NCBI RefSeq assembly: GCF_048544455.1
Contig: NC_133534.1
Coordinates: 224,158,292 to 224,222,291, forward strand
DNA length: 64,000 nt
DNA from: Silene latifolia
Lineage: Eukaryota; Streptophyta; Magnoliopsida; Caryophyllales; Caryophyllaceae
Direction: 5' to 3'
The position numbers and the translations under genes were made by a program. The notes below the pieces were generated by a model. That model was not told the origin of the DNA and made no database searches. It saw only the letters and a program-made list of their open reading frames with translations. Positions 1 to 10,834 of the stretch are shown here, one piece after another (within the stretch, counting starts at the first letter, position 1; each line of letters starts with the position of its first letter).

Positions 1-1541
1 CCTTTGTACATACTATAGTAGATGGGCAATGATGAGAAAAGATCCTTGCATCCCCGAGGAAATCCTCAAGGATTTTATGAAGAAAAAGGAAGAAAAAAAG
101 AAGGAAAGAAACTATCTGACAATCCGTGCGTCTTCCCCTGAAGACGCCCGTCCCTCACCCACAACCCGTTCGTCTTCCTCCACAAGACGCCCGGGCAAAA
201 GCTCCAGAAGACGCCCATCCAGAAGCTGCCAAATCCGCTCGTCCCATGCTAAAGACGCCCGGATTCCCAGACAGTCCCATTTCCTCTTCTACAAGCATCA
301 AGGAAGGATGCACATCTTTTTCTAGAGACGGAGTCTCCCTAGAGACCAGAGTCTCCCTAAGAGACCGGCGATTCCTCAACAAAGGACTTAATCGTCATTT
401 AAGCCCTTAGTTAACCCTAATTCATGCACCTAATCTCCACTATAAATACCCCATTAGTCTAATTAGAAGAGCATGTTCTTCTTAGAAATCTTTAGAGTAG
501 TTAAATCAATAAAATTTCTCTTTAATCTTGTAATCAACATTGAGTCAAGTTTTAATACAAGTTTTATTTCCTTAATCTTTCTCTTGTTCATCCTTTATTT
601 TGGGTAATTGAAGATTATTTGGGTTATTGTTGGGAGATTGACAACCTTCCAATCAAGCATCAAGTACTTCTTTTATTCTTTTCTTTATTATTGGAATCAT
701 TAGTAGGTATAATTCTCTTAATCCCTTTTTAATTATTGCTAATTACTTTCATTTATTCATCATGTTTCACTTTGTTGGTATGATTGACAACCTTGCTAGC
801 ATGTTCAACATGATAATGAATGAGTAGTTTCCCTAACTAGTGTTAATGGGTAATTAGGGGAAACCAACATGGGGAATGATTCATGCGTAAATTAATATGC
901 TTTCATAGTTTATTTGCTTGCTTGTTGTGATCTCAACTTATGCACATGTTATGTTTGATGAAATGTGAGCCTATGAATCCTTACATTTTTTACCCATCAC
1001 TTATCTTTTCAATGAGACTTGTAAGACATAAACCAACTCGAGTCTCATTAGACCATGCATATTGTTGAGTAGGGAAGATTAAGTCGACTTGTAGGTGTTG
1101 TACAATCTAATCGATTCGGCTCCGGGACCCAAACTTTCTTAGGATTGTAAGATATAAACCAACTCGATCCATCACAACAATAATTGCTTGCTTATAACTT
1201 GAGAATATGTTTGTATGATCAATTCCCATGAATCACCTATGACCCCATGACACCCTAGTGCCTTTTATCAATTGTTTACATCCCTTTTAATTCATCTTGC
1301 TTGTTTACTTTCATTACTATTTAGTTTAGTGATCTTCTACTTCAAACCCCAATTGTGACACCCCTTAGACACCACTAGTTGCAATAGAAATCTCATCTCA
1401 ATTCCCGTCCCTTGGGATCCGACCTTTACTTGCCTCTTTACTAATTGTAGAGTTGTTGGTGAAGTTATAAATTGTGTTTTGGTCTAGGTGCTCCTAACGA
1501 CAAGTACTGAAAAACTAAACCCCATGAGAGAACACGGACCA
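1..1541 (+). repeat. 5' LTR of Athila A, missing its first ~225 bp
   Basis: Direct repeat of 9290-10834. The LTR ends with ...CGGACCA, four A residues before the primer-binding site. Bases 110-260 carry clustered copies of a GC-rich motif of the kind AATCCGCCCGTCTT / AAGACGCCCG. Short open frames across 29-410 fall in this motif array and are not supported as genes. Confidence 0.9.
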
Positions 1542-1545
1542 AAAA

Positions 1546-1563
1546 TGGCGCCGTTGCCGAGGA
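1546..1563 (+). other. Primer-binding site, tRNA-Asp type
   Basis: TGGCGCCGTTGCCGAGGA matches the complement of a plant tRNA-Asp 3' end (TGGCGCCGTTGCCGGGGA) with one mismatch. It lies 4 bp after the LTR end, the expected position for minus-strand priming in Athila-type elements. Confidence 0.85.
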
Positions 1564-1681
1564 CGGTGTTAACTTGATTTAGATTTTCTTATATTGTTAT
1601 TAGTTGTGTCTTTCTTTGCCTTGGGGAAGTAAAACTCCTCAAGGTTTGTTCTAATTATTTTCGAGTTGTTTGATATTTTGC

Positions 1682-3175
1682 ATGTCTAGAAGGTCACAAG
1701 GTGACTTGTTACCCTTTGATCACGAAATTGAAAGAACTTTGACAACCAATAGAAGACTTGCTAGGAGAACTTTGAGTGGTATTGGTGAGGTTGTAGATAT
1801 TCAACCAAATACTATTGAGTTCATCAACCCTTTTGCAAAAGAAGGTGAGGAGAACCCAACACAAAATCCAACACAAAATCAACCCACAATGCCTAAGTTT
1901 TCATCACATTCCGTACCCACCGAGGAGAACCTACCCAATGGTACTCCCACACCACAACACTTAACCGGAAATTTTATTGCCAAATCCGCATTTATCCAAT
2001 TAGTCGAAAGAAGCCAATTTGAGGGGATGCCTAGTGAAGACCCTCATTCTCATATGGAGACTTTTTGTGACTATTGTGATGCAATTTCTCAAACCGGTGT
2101 AACTCAAGACCAAATTCGATGGGTCTTATTTCCTTTTTCTCTAATTGGTACCGCGAAACAATGGTTGAAAGGCCTTGATAAGGCTACTCTCGGAATTGAT
2201 TCTTGGAAAAAAGTTGGCTCTAGCTTTCTACAAAAAGTTCTATCCACTGAAAAAGACTAACATGCTAAGAGCTCAAATTACGGGCTTTAAGCAAAGGGAT
2301 GAAGAATCTTTGTATGAAGCTTGGGAGCGATTCAAGGGAATTTGTCGCTCATGTCCTCACCATGGACTTAGCGAGTGGTTCTTGGTACAACAATTTTGGA
2401 ACGGTCTTTATGAAGATTCAAGGAACATTCTCAACATGGGATCAAATGGAATGTTCACCGAAGTTGATGACAATCAAACTTGGAACAAAATTGAGGAAAT
2501 GGCGGTCCATAACTCACAATATAGTAGACCTCGCAAGGCTACTAGAAGAGGAAAGCATGAAGTGGACTCCATTACTCAATTGGGTGCTCAACTTAGTGCT
2601 CACATTGATACCATCAATTTGAAGTTTCAAAAAGCTATGGCTAGACTTGAACAAGCCTCAAAATCACCAAAGCATCATGTTAATGCCATGACGGCATCTT
2701 CATCAATCCCAAGTGGGATATGTGAGAATTGTGGAACTTTGGGACATGACCAAAGTGAATGTAGGGGAACAAATGAACAAGTGAATGCTTTCCAAGCATA
2801 CAAGAGTGGTACCCCTTATTCAAACTATTACAATGAAAACACCAAATTCCATCCAAATCTCTCATACAAAAGCCAAAATGTTCAAAACCCTCAACCAACA
2901 TACACCCCACCTCCCATGAGAAACCAAAATCAAAGACCCTTTTACAACCAAAACCAAGGTTACCAAAATCAAACTCCATACAATCAATAAAATGACCAAG
3001 GTTTTGATGTTCAAAAAGCGGTCCTCCAAATGCAAAAGAATCAACAAGAGTTTTTCACTCAAATGCAAAAAGATAGTCAAGCAAAGGAAATCACCATCAA
3101 CAACATCCTAGCTCACACCAAAATGTTGGAAATCCAATTGACTCAACTAACATCTTCAAGTCACAAAGACAAAAG
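1682..3175 (+). pseudogene. gag: Athila gag (broken)
   Basis: Retrotransposon capsid/nucleocapsid gene. I place the start at the ATG at 1682 (MSRRSQGDLL...). The capsid-like region contains motifs usual in plant gypsy gag (ERSQFEGMPSEDPHSHMETF, then W..L..AFYKKFYP). The nucleocapsid zinc knuckle CENCGTLGHDQSEC (CX2CX4HX4C) lies near 2730-2772, followed by an N/Q/Y/P-rich tail. Three lesions break it. A one-base shift near 2215, in a run of six A, moves the frame. An in-frame TAA stands at 2988-2990. A second shift lies near 3170-3175, before the protease segment. Gag and protease would otherwise form one polyprotein. Confidence 0.85.
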
Positions 3176-4492
3176 GGGCAATTACCACCACAAAGTAATC
3201 CCTCAAGACATGAAACGGTTAGTGCCATTCACTTGAGGAGTGGTACAAGGAATGAAGCACCGAAGAAGCAAGTTGAGGATGAAGTTGTAGAAGCTAGTGA
3301 CAAAGAAGAAATTGTGCAAAACTCCAAGGATGGAGAACCATCAAAAGAAGAAATTTCAAAGAAAAATGAAGACAAGGTCAAGGAGAAGGAGCCCATTGTG
3401 ATTAGACTTCCTTTTCCGAGTCGTCAAGCCAAGCCCAAATTTGATGATCAACTTGGAAAATTTATGGAAATTGTGAAGAATTTGGAAGTCTCGATTCCTT
3501 TCACGGAATTAATCAATCACGTGCCGGCCTATGCAAACTACATGAAGGACGTCCTCACAAAGAAGAAGTCGATCCGGAAGCTTGAGACTATCGCCTTCAC
3601 TAAGGTGAGTAGTGCAATACTTCAAGGGAGTTCACCTCCAAACCTCAAAGATCCGGGAAGCTTCTCAATACCGTGTACCATTGGCGACACCACGATCAAC
3701 AAAGCCTTATGTGATCTAGGGGCTAGTGTGAGTGTTATGCCATACTCGGTGAGTAAAAGATTGGGGATGGGAGAGCTAAAATGCACCAATATCACACTCC
3801 AAATGGCCGATAGATCGACGAAGACACCATTAGGGATATGGGAAGATGTTCCCGTAAGAGTTGGGAAATTTTTCATCCCGGTGGACTTTGTCATTGTTGA
3901 CATGGAAGAAGATTTTAACATTCCAATCATTCTAGGAAGACCTTTCTTACACACCGCGGGTGCGGTGATTGATGTGAAGCATGGAGAGCTCACTCTAGAA
4001 GTGGGAGATGAGAGCATAACTTTCAATCTTGACAAGACGATGAGAGCTACCTGTTTGCATGAACCATGTTTTATGGTTGATCATTATAGCCGGAAGGATG
4101 ATAGAAAGAAGTCAGAATTCCAATGGAAGAAGAAAATTGAAGATGCTCCATTCAAAGAGCAAGTGAATTGTAACAAAGAGAGCTTGAAAAGCTCACCAAA
4201 GTCAAGCAATGAAGAGGATGGCCTCATTGGCCAAGATAAGAAAGTGGGAGAGTTGTCTCTATCAACTCAAGAGATCTTTAGTGATCAAGTAGATGAAGTT
4301 TGTGGTCTTTGGGACGATGAGTTTGAAGGGATTTTCAATCCCTATATTGGCAATGCTATCGATAAAGACCGACATGAAGCACAACAAGGGCAAAGGTCTA
4401 TTGAAGATCTTTATCATGATAATGAACAAGCTTTTGACTACTTTTTCAAGGTGTTGAGCAACATCAACAACACCTTGGACATGCCTCCATGA
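3176..4492 (+). CDS. Athila gag-pol segment with retropepsin-like aspartic protease
   Basis: This segment is open to the TGA at 4490-4492. It is the C-terminal part of the gag-protease polyprotein and has no start codon of its own; the frame is entered by the shift near 3170-3175. The LRSGT box near 3233, typical of Athila, precedes a K/E-rich linker. Counting from 3233, the catalytic DLGAS motif is at residues 161-165 and the second conserved box ILGRPFL at 233-239, as in plant gypsy proteases, which cleave the polyprotein inside virus-like particles. A charged tail follows and the frame stops where reverse transcriptase would normally begin. Function without pol is unlikely. Confidence 0.8.
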   Translation, partial: GQLPPQSNPSRHETVSAIHLRSGTRNEAPKKQVEDEVVEASDKEEIVQNSKDGEPSKEEISKKNEDKVKEKEPIVIRLPFPSRQAKPKFDDQLGKFMEIVKNLEVSIPFTELINHVPAYANYMKDVLTKKKSIRKLETIAFTKVSSAILQGSSPPNLKDPGSFSIPCTIGDTTINKALCDLGASVSVMPYSVSKRLGMGELKCTNITLQMADRSTKTPLGIWEDVPVRVGKFFIPVDFVIVDMEEDFNIPIILGRPFLHTAGAVIDVKHGELTLEVGDESITFNLDKTMRATCLHEPCFMVDHYSRKDDRKKSEFQWKKKIEDAPFKEQVNCNKESLKSSPKSSNEEDGLIGQDKKVGELSLSTQEIFSDQVDEVCGLWDDEFEGIFNPYIGNAIDKDRHEAQQGQRSIEDLYHDNEQAFDYFFKVLSNINNTLDMPP

Positions 4493-5531
4493 CATCTCAC
4501 TAAGGATGAGAGTTTGGTGGAGTCCTCCCTAAACCACCATTTGTAAATATTTCTAACTCCCTAACTCGCATTTTAATTCTTACATTGCATTTTTGTCATT
4601 GTTGGATTTTTATGCTTTGATCAAGATAATTATCATTTTTGAGAGAAGTGAGGGAGGGACTAATGATTTAATTGATGTGTAGTGCTTTAGTTTAGTGTGG
4701 GGATAGCAATTGCCTAGGCTATTCATGCCTTAGTAGTGCCCCTACAATGAAGAACACGGGATTTGAAGAATGAAAAATGACAAGGGATATGCAAGTGCAC
4801 GGATGGAACTGAATCCGGGTAAAACAGGGAGAATCCGAGCGTCTTCATGGGAATCCGCCCGTCTTCAGGCAATCCGGACGTCTTTGTCAAAATCCTCCCG
4901 TTCATCTGAGCTGAAAATTTGAAATTTTGGGACTGTTAAAGAATCTGAGCGTCCTGGTAGAGAAGACGCTCGTCTTCATAAATCCGCCCGTCTTGGAAGG
5001 AAAGACGCCGTCTTTTTGCTCGTGTAAAACAAGAATAGCTCACTGTCTCGAGAATCCGCCCGTCTTGAGAAGACGCCCTCTCGATCGATAAATCCGAGCG
5101 TCTTTTTTGAAAGACGCCCGTCTTTAGGCGAGCATCCCGAACCAAAAAAAAGGCGTAATCCGAGCGTCCGAAGGAAAGACGCCCCATCTTCCCCTGCGAT
5201 TTTGAAATTTTCGGGTATTTTAAATACCCCTCCCACATTCATTTCTTCATTCACTCATTCAAATCACTACCCATAAACCCCAAAACTCAAAACCCTCATC
5301 CTCTCCATCACCAAAACAAGATTTTCTCAACCAAATTCAACAAAATCAAATCCAAACTTCCTTTTAACAACAATTAATCACTCATCTTCCAACAAAAATC
5401 AAACCAAGCACCAAAATCTTCAACCTTTGAGTCAATTTTTGAAATTATAAAGGCAAAGCCTTTCATCTTAAAATCGATTTGGGTATACTTGGAAATTGAA
5501 GATTTTCACTCTTTTCTTGGTATAATCATCA
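4493..5531 (+). repeat. Non-coding stretch between protease and ORF1, with GC-motif array
   Basis: No gene is visible here. Bases 4806-5190 hold many copies of AATCCG(C/A)(C/G)CGTCTT and AAGACG(C)CCG on an AT-rich background. One palindrome is perfect: GAAGACG-CT-CGTCTTC at 4962-4977. The same motif family recurs in the LTR (110-260 and 9405-9580). In autonomous Athila elements, reverse transcriptase, RNase H and integrase would be encoded before this point. From 5230 on the sequence is A/C-rich, like a leader. Confidence 0.7.
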
Positions 5532-7087
5532 ATGGCAAGGACAAAAGGATCAACAAAGGCACCTAAGGCAAAGGCACTCTCAACAAGACAAAAATGTCTT
5601 CAAGCAAACAAAGCCTCATTGGCTATGGTGGTAGCTAGTACAAACTTGGAAGTTCAACAACAACAACCTCCCTTGGAAACAACAACATCAACAACTCCGG
5701 TAATTGCTCAATTATCAAACTATCCGGAGGTAATTTTCATTTCTAACTCCCATAGGGATACATTTGCCAAGTATGCTAGAAAATCCTTTATATCCACCAA
5801 ATTCATATGTGAAGATGCCTTGAACAAATGAAAGCCTTCTTTAAAGCCATGGGGTTGGGAAAATTATTTGCTACAAGAGAATTGACATACCCCTCCCTTA
5901 CCTTAGAATTCTTGAGTTATTTGAAAGTTACTAAGGTAGAGACTAGAGAAAACATCGAGTTCCGCCTTGCTAATGTGAGTAGGCGCATCACCTTTGATGA
6001 ATTGGGTAAAGCATTGGGTCTTAGTGATTCACCTAGTTATTACAAGAATCCCGAAAAGTATGACCCCGCTCCTCTTTTGGAGGCAATTTCCAGGAGGAAA
6101 TTTGAGAACTATCATGCTAGTCGCGCTCTATTAGTCCACCATCCGGGCATTTGAGTGTGGCACAAGGTCATCGGGAATACTATCATTGCAAGAAAAGACA
6201 CTAACCACTTTACCAAGCTCGATTGTGTTCTACTTGAGTCGACCTTAAATAGTGGAAGGGAATTCACCAAGCCTTACAATTCTCTAAGGCTTTTGGTGGA
6301 AAGATAGCTCAATGTTGATTGTGGAAAGCAAGGCACCACTTTTATTGTAAATGGAGGTCTAGTCACTCTTTTGGCTAAGTACTTTGATCCTAATTTCAAC
6401 AAGGATAGCAAGTATGTGGCGAAAAAAGGGGGTCATCTCATTGACATGGATGCCATGATTAACAAGTAAAAGTGGGTCACTCATAACCCTCTTGACACCA
6501 AATATGGGTGGCTCACCAATGAGGCTAGATCTTTTACTTTGCCTTCCAAGATATGCCGTTTGAGTGTCCATCAGACCAACTACCTTCTTCCCCTCTCAAA
6601 AGAACCCGAATACATCATCCGTCAACAAAGGGGTGAAATTGAAATGCCCTCCTCCTCCATTGTCACACCACCCTATCCTTTCAAGTATCAAGAGTTCAAA
6701 CCCGAAGGTGTTAAAGCAAGCAAAGACTACATGACTCTACTTATGCAAGAGATGCACAAACAAGCTTTTAAGGATTGGGAAGATGCATACTTAGCCCAAT
6801 ATCCACCCCTCCTTCATTTAGCTAGGCAAGGACTACTTGATCCTTCATCTCCTTTGCCTAGTTGGGTGGATAGGGAAGTCTTCTTTCCAAGTGCATCTAG
6901 GGGTGAGATTCCGGGTGACGATGAGGTTATCGGTGATGAGGTTGTTGATGATAGCATTGATGAAGAGACTAATGAAGAAGAAGAAGAGGATGATGAAGGA
7001 AGTGAGCACGGAAGTGAAGAGGGAAGTGGTGCTGAGTCCACTTCTATTGAGGAAGATGATGACAATGATTATATGGTGGAAGACTAG
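5532..7087 (+). pseudogene. Athila ORF1-like gene (broken)
   Basis: The start ATG at 5532 opens a basic N-terminus (MARTKGSTKAPKAKALSTRQK-like). After a one-base shift near 5822-5828 it runs into the domain typical of Athila ORF1 / putative plant transposon proteins, with a TYPSLTLEFLSYLK box followed by an EFRL...ITFDELGKALGL block. Stops interrupt it at 6152-6154, near 6305 and near 6466. The last part (from about 6539) is open to 7087 and ends in a long acidic tail of E and D. The role of this protein in Athila is not settled. The minus-strand homologue at 52946-54517 is better preserved. Homology between the two copies is visible by eye in the domain core. Confidence 0.75.
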
Positions 7088-9046
7088 CAAGCTTTGGAGG
7101 CTCCTACCCTCATGAGGTTTGTCTACTTCTTTCTTTGTTTTATTTATTTATCTTGATCATGGTTGGAGAGTCCTAGCAACATAGAGGACTAACACCTCAA
7201 CCCCATTGAGGTGTTCTTATTTCATTGTTCCCACTTTTGAAAATCCAAAATAACAATTTAGTTTCATACATTGCATCTTGTGTGCATGAACTACCCCAAC
7301 TTTAGGACATTAGAAGTAATGTCTATCTCGGTTTGGGGAAGTACATGCATACGCAACGGGAGGTAATCTAAATTACGCTCTCCGTCATAAACAAAAAAAC
7401 CATGCATCATTTAGTGTAGATTAGTATAGCTTGCATTTAGTGTAGAATTCATGCATCATGCTTGCATGATTTCCCATCATTTTGGCCATTGAAGACAATG
7501 CCCATATTAGTGTGGGGATGGGGAATTCTAACTTATATTTTATTCAAAAATCCAAAAAAATCAAAAAAATTCGAAAAACCATAAAAATTTGAAAATTTGA
7601 AAAACCAAAAACAAGTTCATTTCCTTTGTAGTGTTGTCATGTATATATTGTTTTATATATTGTGTTTGTTTTATCCTTGTTCACATTGATTGACTACGCC
7701 ACATCCGAGACATGAGGATATTGAAGACCGCATGGTATGATCTTTCCAATCTCCTTTTTTCTCTTTATGTTAATGACTATGTGGTTTTATTTTGATTGAT
7801 GCGGTATAACAATGTGAACTTAGGACTTTCATTTAGTTTATATGTCATATTAGTTGTTAGAATCATTTGCATTAGGATGTATAAATGCTAGTTACATCAT
7901 GGCATATAGTTGCATGTTAGAAAAAAATTTTGCGAAACCGTCTACTTGGGAAGTTTGACAAGTGTATATAGGCCCTAGTAGATGCTTTTTCTTCTTAAGA
8001 CTTTGCTTATTAGAATACTTGTAAAACACCCTAGGATGTGTCATGCTAGTATCCTTTGACCCATGGATTAAGGCCTAGTCAAGAGTACCTTGTGGTGTGA
8101 TAACTCCTTAGGTACCGTTTATTCCAAGGTGACCCTTGAAACCATGCATCCATCCATCATCCATGTTTTACCACATTTTTGTCATCAAAGGGAATGGGCA
8201 CAAAAAGAAATCAATTTGAGTTCAATAAAATGAAAAGTGAAAGAAAGTTTGCAAAAATTGCATCAAATGCAAAGAGGAGCAAAAATAGAACTCCTAAAGC
8301 TTCAAATATAAGGCATCCTCACTGCATATGGGGTGACTTTGAAAATGTTCAAAAAGAAATGCAAAAAGTTGAAAGTTGTCAAGTGTTGAAATGCCAAAAA
8401 TAAAAAAGAAATGGCAAAAGAATGTGTTCTCAAAATGTTATATGCCACAAGAAATTGGGGGGAAAAACAAAAACAAAGCAAACTCCCAAAGTGAAACTCA
8501 AATACTATCGATCCCTTTATCCATCGTATCCATTTTTGTGCATAGTAGAGAGGGGACGACCCTTCTTCTTCTCTAGGCAAGAGGGGGAATTCCGCGATCC
8601 TCCAGTGTTTCTAACACCATAGGGAGTCTACTCTTGACAAAAGCATTTAACGATTAAGGACAAAGGTACCCTAGCTTGACACAATTTGGAGATGATTTAT
8701 TGGTATCCTTCTAGGCTTAGTAGTTTGAAGAAATTGCATCTATGAAGGAGTGTGTACCCTTGAATTACTTCCCTTGTAGATAATTTCCGCCACTTAGATG
8801 AGGAAAGTGGCTGTTCTTTTGTAGATGCATCCATTACTTGATTTTGTGTGCTTAATGTTTGGATGTGTCGCCATTTAGGCAAGACCCACCTTGCCTTGCA
8901 AGAAGGCATCCTACCTCATGGTTGTCTTGTTGTGAGTTGAAGGGCGGAGTGAGACCCGCTAATTGTCTCATATCGGATATGTTATTAGGTTAGTTTAAAT
9001 AATGGTCCTAGTCTTTGTCACCTCTTTACTCGGGACGAGCAAAGGT
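7088..9046 (+). other. 3' non-coding region of Athila A
   Basis: About 2 kb with no supportable gene. It contains an A-rich tract of repeated AAAAATC/AAAAACC runs near 7545-7610, following a G-rich box (AGTGTGGGGATGGGGAATT). An equivalent arrangement occurs in the minus-strand B copy at 52250-52460. This conservation suggests a family-specific untranslated structure. Confidence 0.65.
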
Positions 9047-9062
9047 TCGGTTTGGGGATATT
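9047..9062 (+). other. Polypurine tract of Athila A
   Basis: A G-rich stretch (GGTTTGGGGATATT) directly precedes the 3' LTR start TGATGTGA. The same tract precedes the minus-oriented B LTR at 50766-50784, supporting it as the plus-strand primer. Confidence 0.75.
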
Positions 9063-10834
9063 TGATGTGACCATAATTAGAGCATATTTAGTCCCCGAAT
9101 TAGCCTTGTTCCCATGCTTTTTAGTGCATATTTGGGTCATTTATTGTCTTTAGTTCTTTGTTTTGCATATTCTTTGAGGTTTTGTGTCCTTGGTAGGAAA
9201 GGAGTGCAAACCTTGCATTTTCATGGCAAAATGAGGCTAAATTGATTGAATTCAATGACCAAGCATCAAGGAGAGACAAGATTAGAAGGCCTTTTTACAT
9301 ACTATAGTAGATGGGCAATGATGAGAAAAGATCCTTGCATCCCCGAGGAAATCCTCAAGGATTTTATGAAGAAAAAGGAAGAAAAGAAGAAGGAAAGAAA
9401 CTGCCTGACAATCCGTACGTCTTCCCCTCAAGACGCCCGTCCCTCACCCACAACCCGTGCGTCTTGCTCCAGAAGACGCCCGGGCAAAAGCTCCAGAAGA
9501 CGCCTGTCTTTCCCTTCTGGACGCCCGTCCAGAAGCTGCCAAATCCGCCCGTCCCGTGCTAAAGACGCTCGGATTCCCAGACAGTCTCATTTCGTCTTCT
9601 ACAAGCTTCAAGGAAGGATGCACATCTTTTTCTAGAGACCGGAGTCTCAATAAGAGACCGGCGATTCCTCAACAAGGGACTTAATCGTCATTTAAGCCCT
9701 TAGTTAACCCTAATTCATGCACTTAATCCCCACTATAAATACCCCATTAGTCTAATTAGAAGAGCATGTTCTTCTTAGCAATCTTTAGAGTAGTTAATAT
9801 CAATAAAATCTCTCTTTAATCTTATAATCAACATTGAATCAAGTTTTAATACAAGTTTTATTTCCTTAATCTCTCTCTTGTTCATCCTTTATTTTAGGTA
9901 ATTGAAGATTATTTGGGTTATTATTGGGAGATTGACAACCTTCTAATCAAGCATCAAGTACATCTTTTATTCTTTGCTTTATTATTGGAATCATTAGTAG
10001 GTATAATTCTCTTAATCCCTTTTTAATTATTGTTAATTACTTTTATTAATTCATCATGTTTCACTTTGTTGGTATGATTGACAACCTTGCTAGCATGTTC
10101 AACATGATAATGAGTGAGTAGTTTCCTTAGCTAGGATTAATGGGTAATTAGGGGAAACCAACATGGGGAATGATTCATGCTTAAATTAATATGCTTTCAT
10201 AGTTTATTTGCTTGCTTGTTGTGATCTCAACTTATGCACATGTTATGTTTGATGAAATGTGAGCCTATGAATCCTTGCATTTTTTACGCATCACCTATCT
10301 TTTCAATGAGACTTGTAAGACATAAACCAACTCGAGTCTCATTAGACCATGCATATTGTTGAGTAGGGAAGATTAAGTCGACTTGTAGGTGTTGTACAAT
10401 CTAATCGATTCGGCTCCGGGACCCAAACTTTCCTAGGATTGTAAGATATAAACCAACTCTATCCATCACAACAATAATTGCTTGCTTATAACTTGAGAAT
10501 ATGTTTGTATGATCAATTCCCATGAATCCCCTATGACCCCATGACACCCTAGTGCCTTTTATCAATTGTTTACATCCCTTTTAATTCATCTTGCTTATTT
10601 ACTTTCATTACTATTTAGTTTAGTGAACTTCTACTTCAACCCCCAATTGTGACACCCCTTAGACACCACTAGTTGCAATAGAAATCTCATCTCAATTCCC
10701 GTCCCTTGGGATCCGACCTTTACTTGCCTCTTTACTAATTGTAGAGTTGTTGGTGAAGTTATAAATTGTGTTTTGGTCTAGGTGCTCCTAACGACAAGTA
10801 CTGAAAAACTAAACCCCACGAGGGAACACGGACA
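9063..10834 (+). repeat. 3' LTR of Athila A
   Basis: 1772 bp, beginning TGATGTGACC and ending ...ACACGGACA, so it has TG...CA ends. It matches the 5' LTR over the whole visible length with scattered substitutions and small indels. A likely TATA region (CTATAAATACCCC) is near 9731. The GC-motif array is at 9405-9580. Confidence 0.9.

Larger units (their letters stand above)
1..10834 (+). mobile_element. Athila-type Ty3/gypsy LTR retrotransposon A (5' end outside window)
   Basis: The element is defined by two long direct repeats: 1-1541 and 9063-10834 align almost base for base, with window base 1 matching 9290. The first is followed by a primer-binding site complementary to tRNA-Asp and the second is preceded by a purine-rich tract. 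Between them, in order, lie a broken gag, an aspartic protease segment, a leader rich in a GC motif, a broken Athila ORF1-like gene and a long non-coding stretch. Athila elements are known to use tRNA-Asp. No reverse transcriptase, RNase H or integrase is present in any frame, so this is a non-autonomous derivative. About 225 bp of the 5' LTR lie outside the window, so the target duplication cannot be checked. Confidence 0.9.

Noticed and set aside
29..410. Overlapping open frames on both strands in the first 410 bp, repeated at 9246-9684
   Set aside because: They lie in the LTR GC-motif array and exist in both LTRs; proline/arginine/serine-rich products with no family signal.
5532..7087. Envelope-like gene as an explanation for ORF1
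   Set aside because: No signal peptide or membrane segment seen in either copy; the core fits Athila ORF1/plant transposon-type domains instead.
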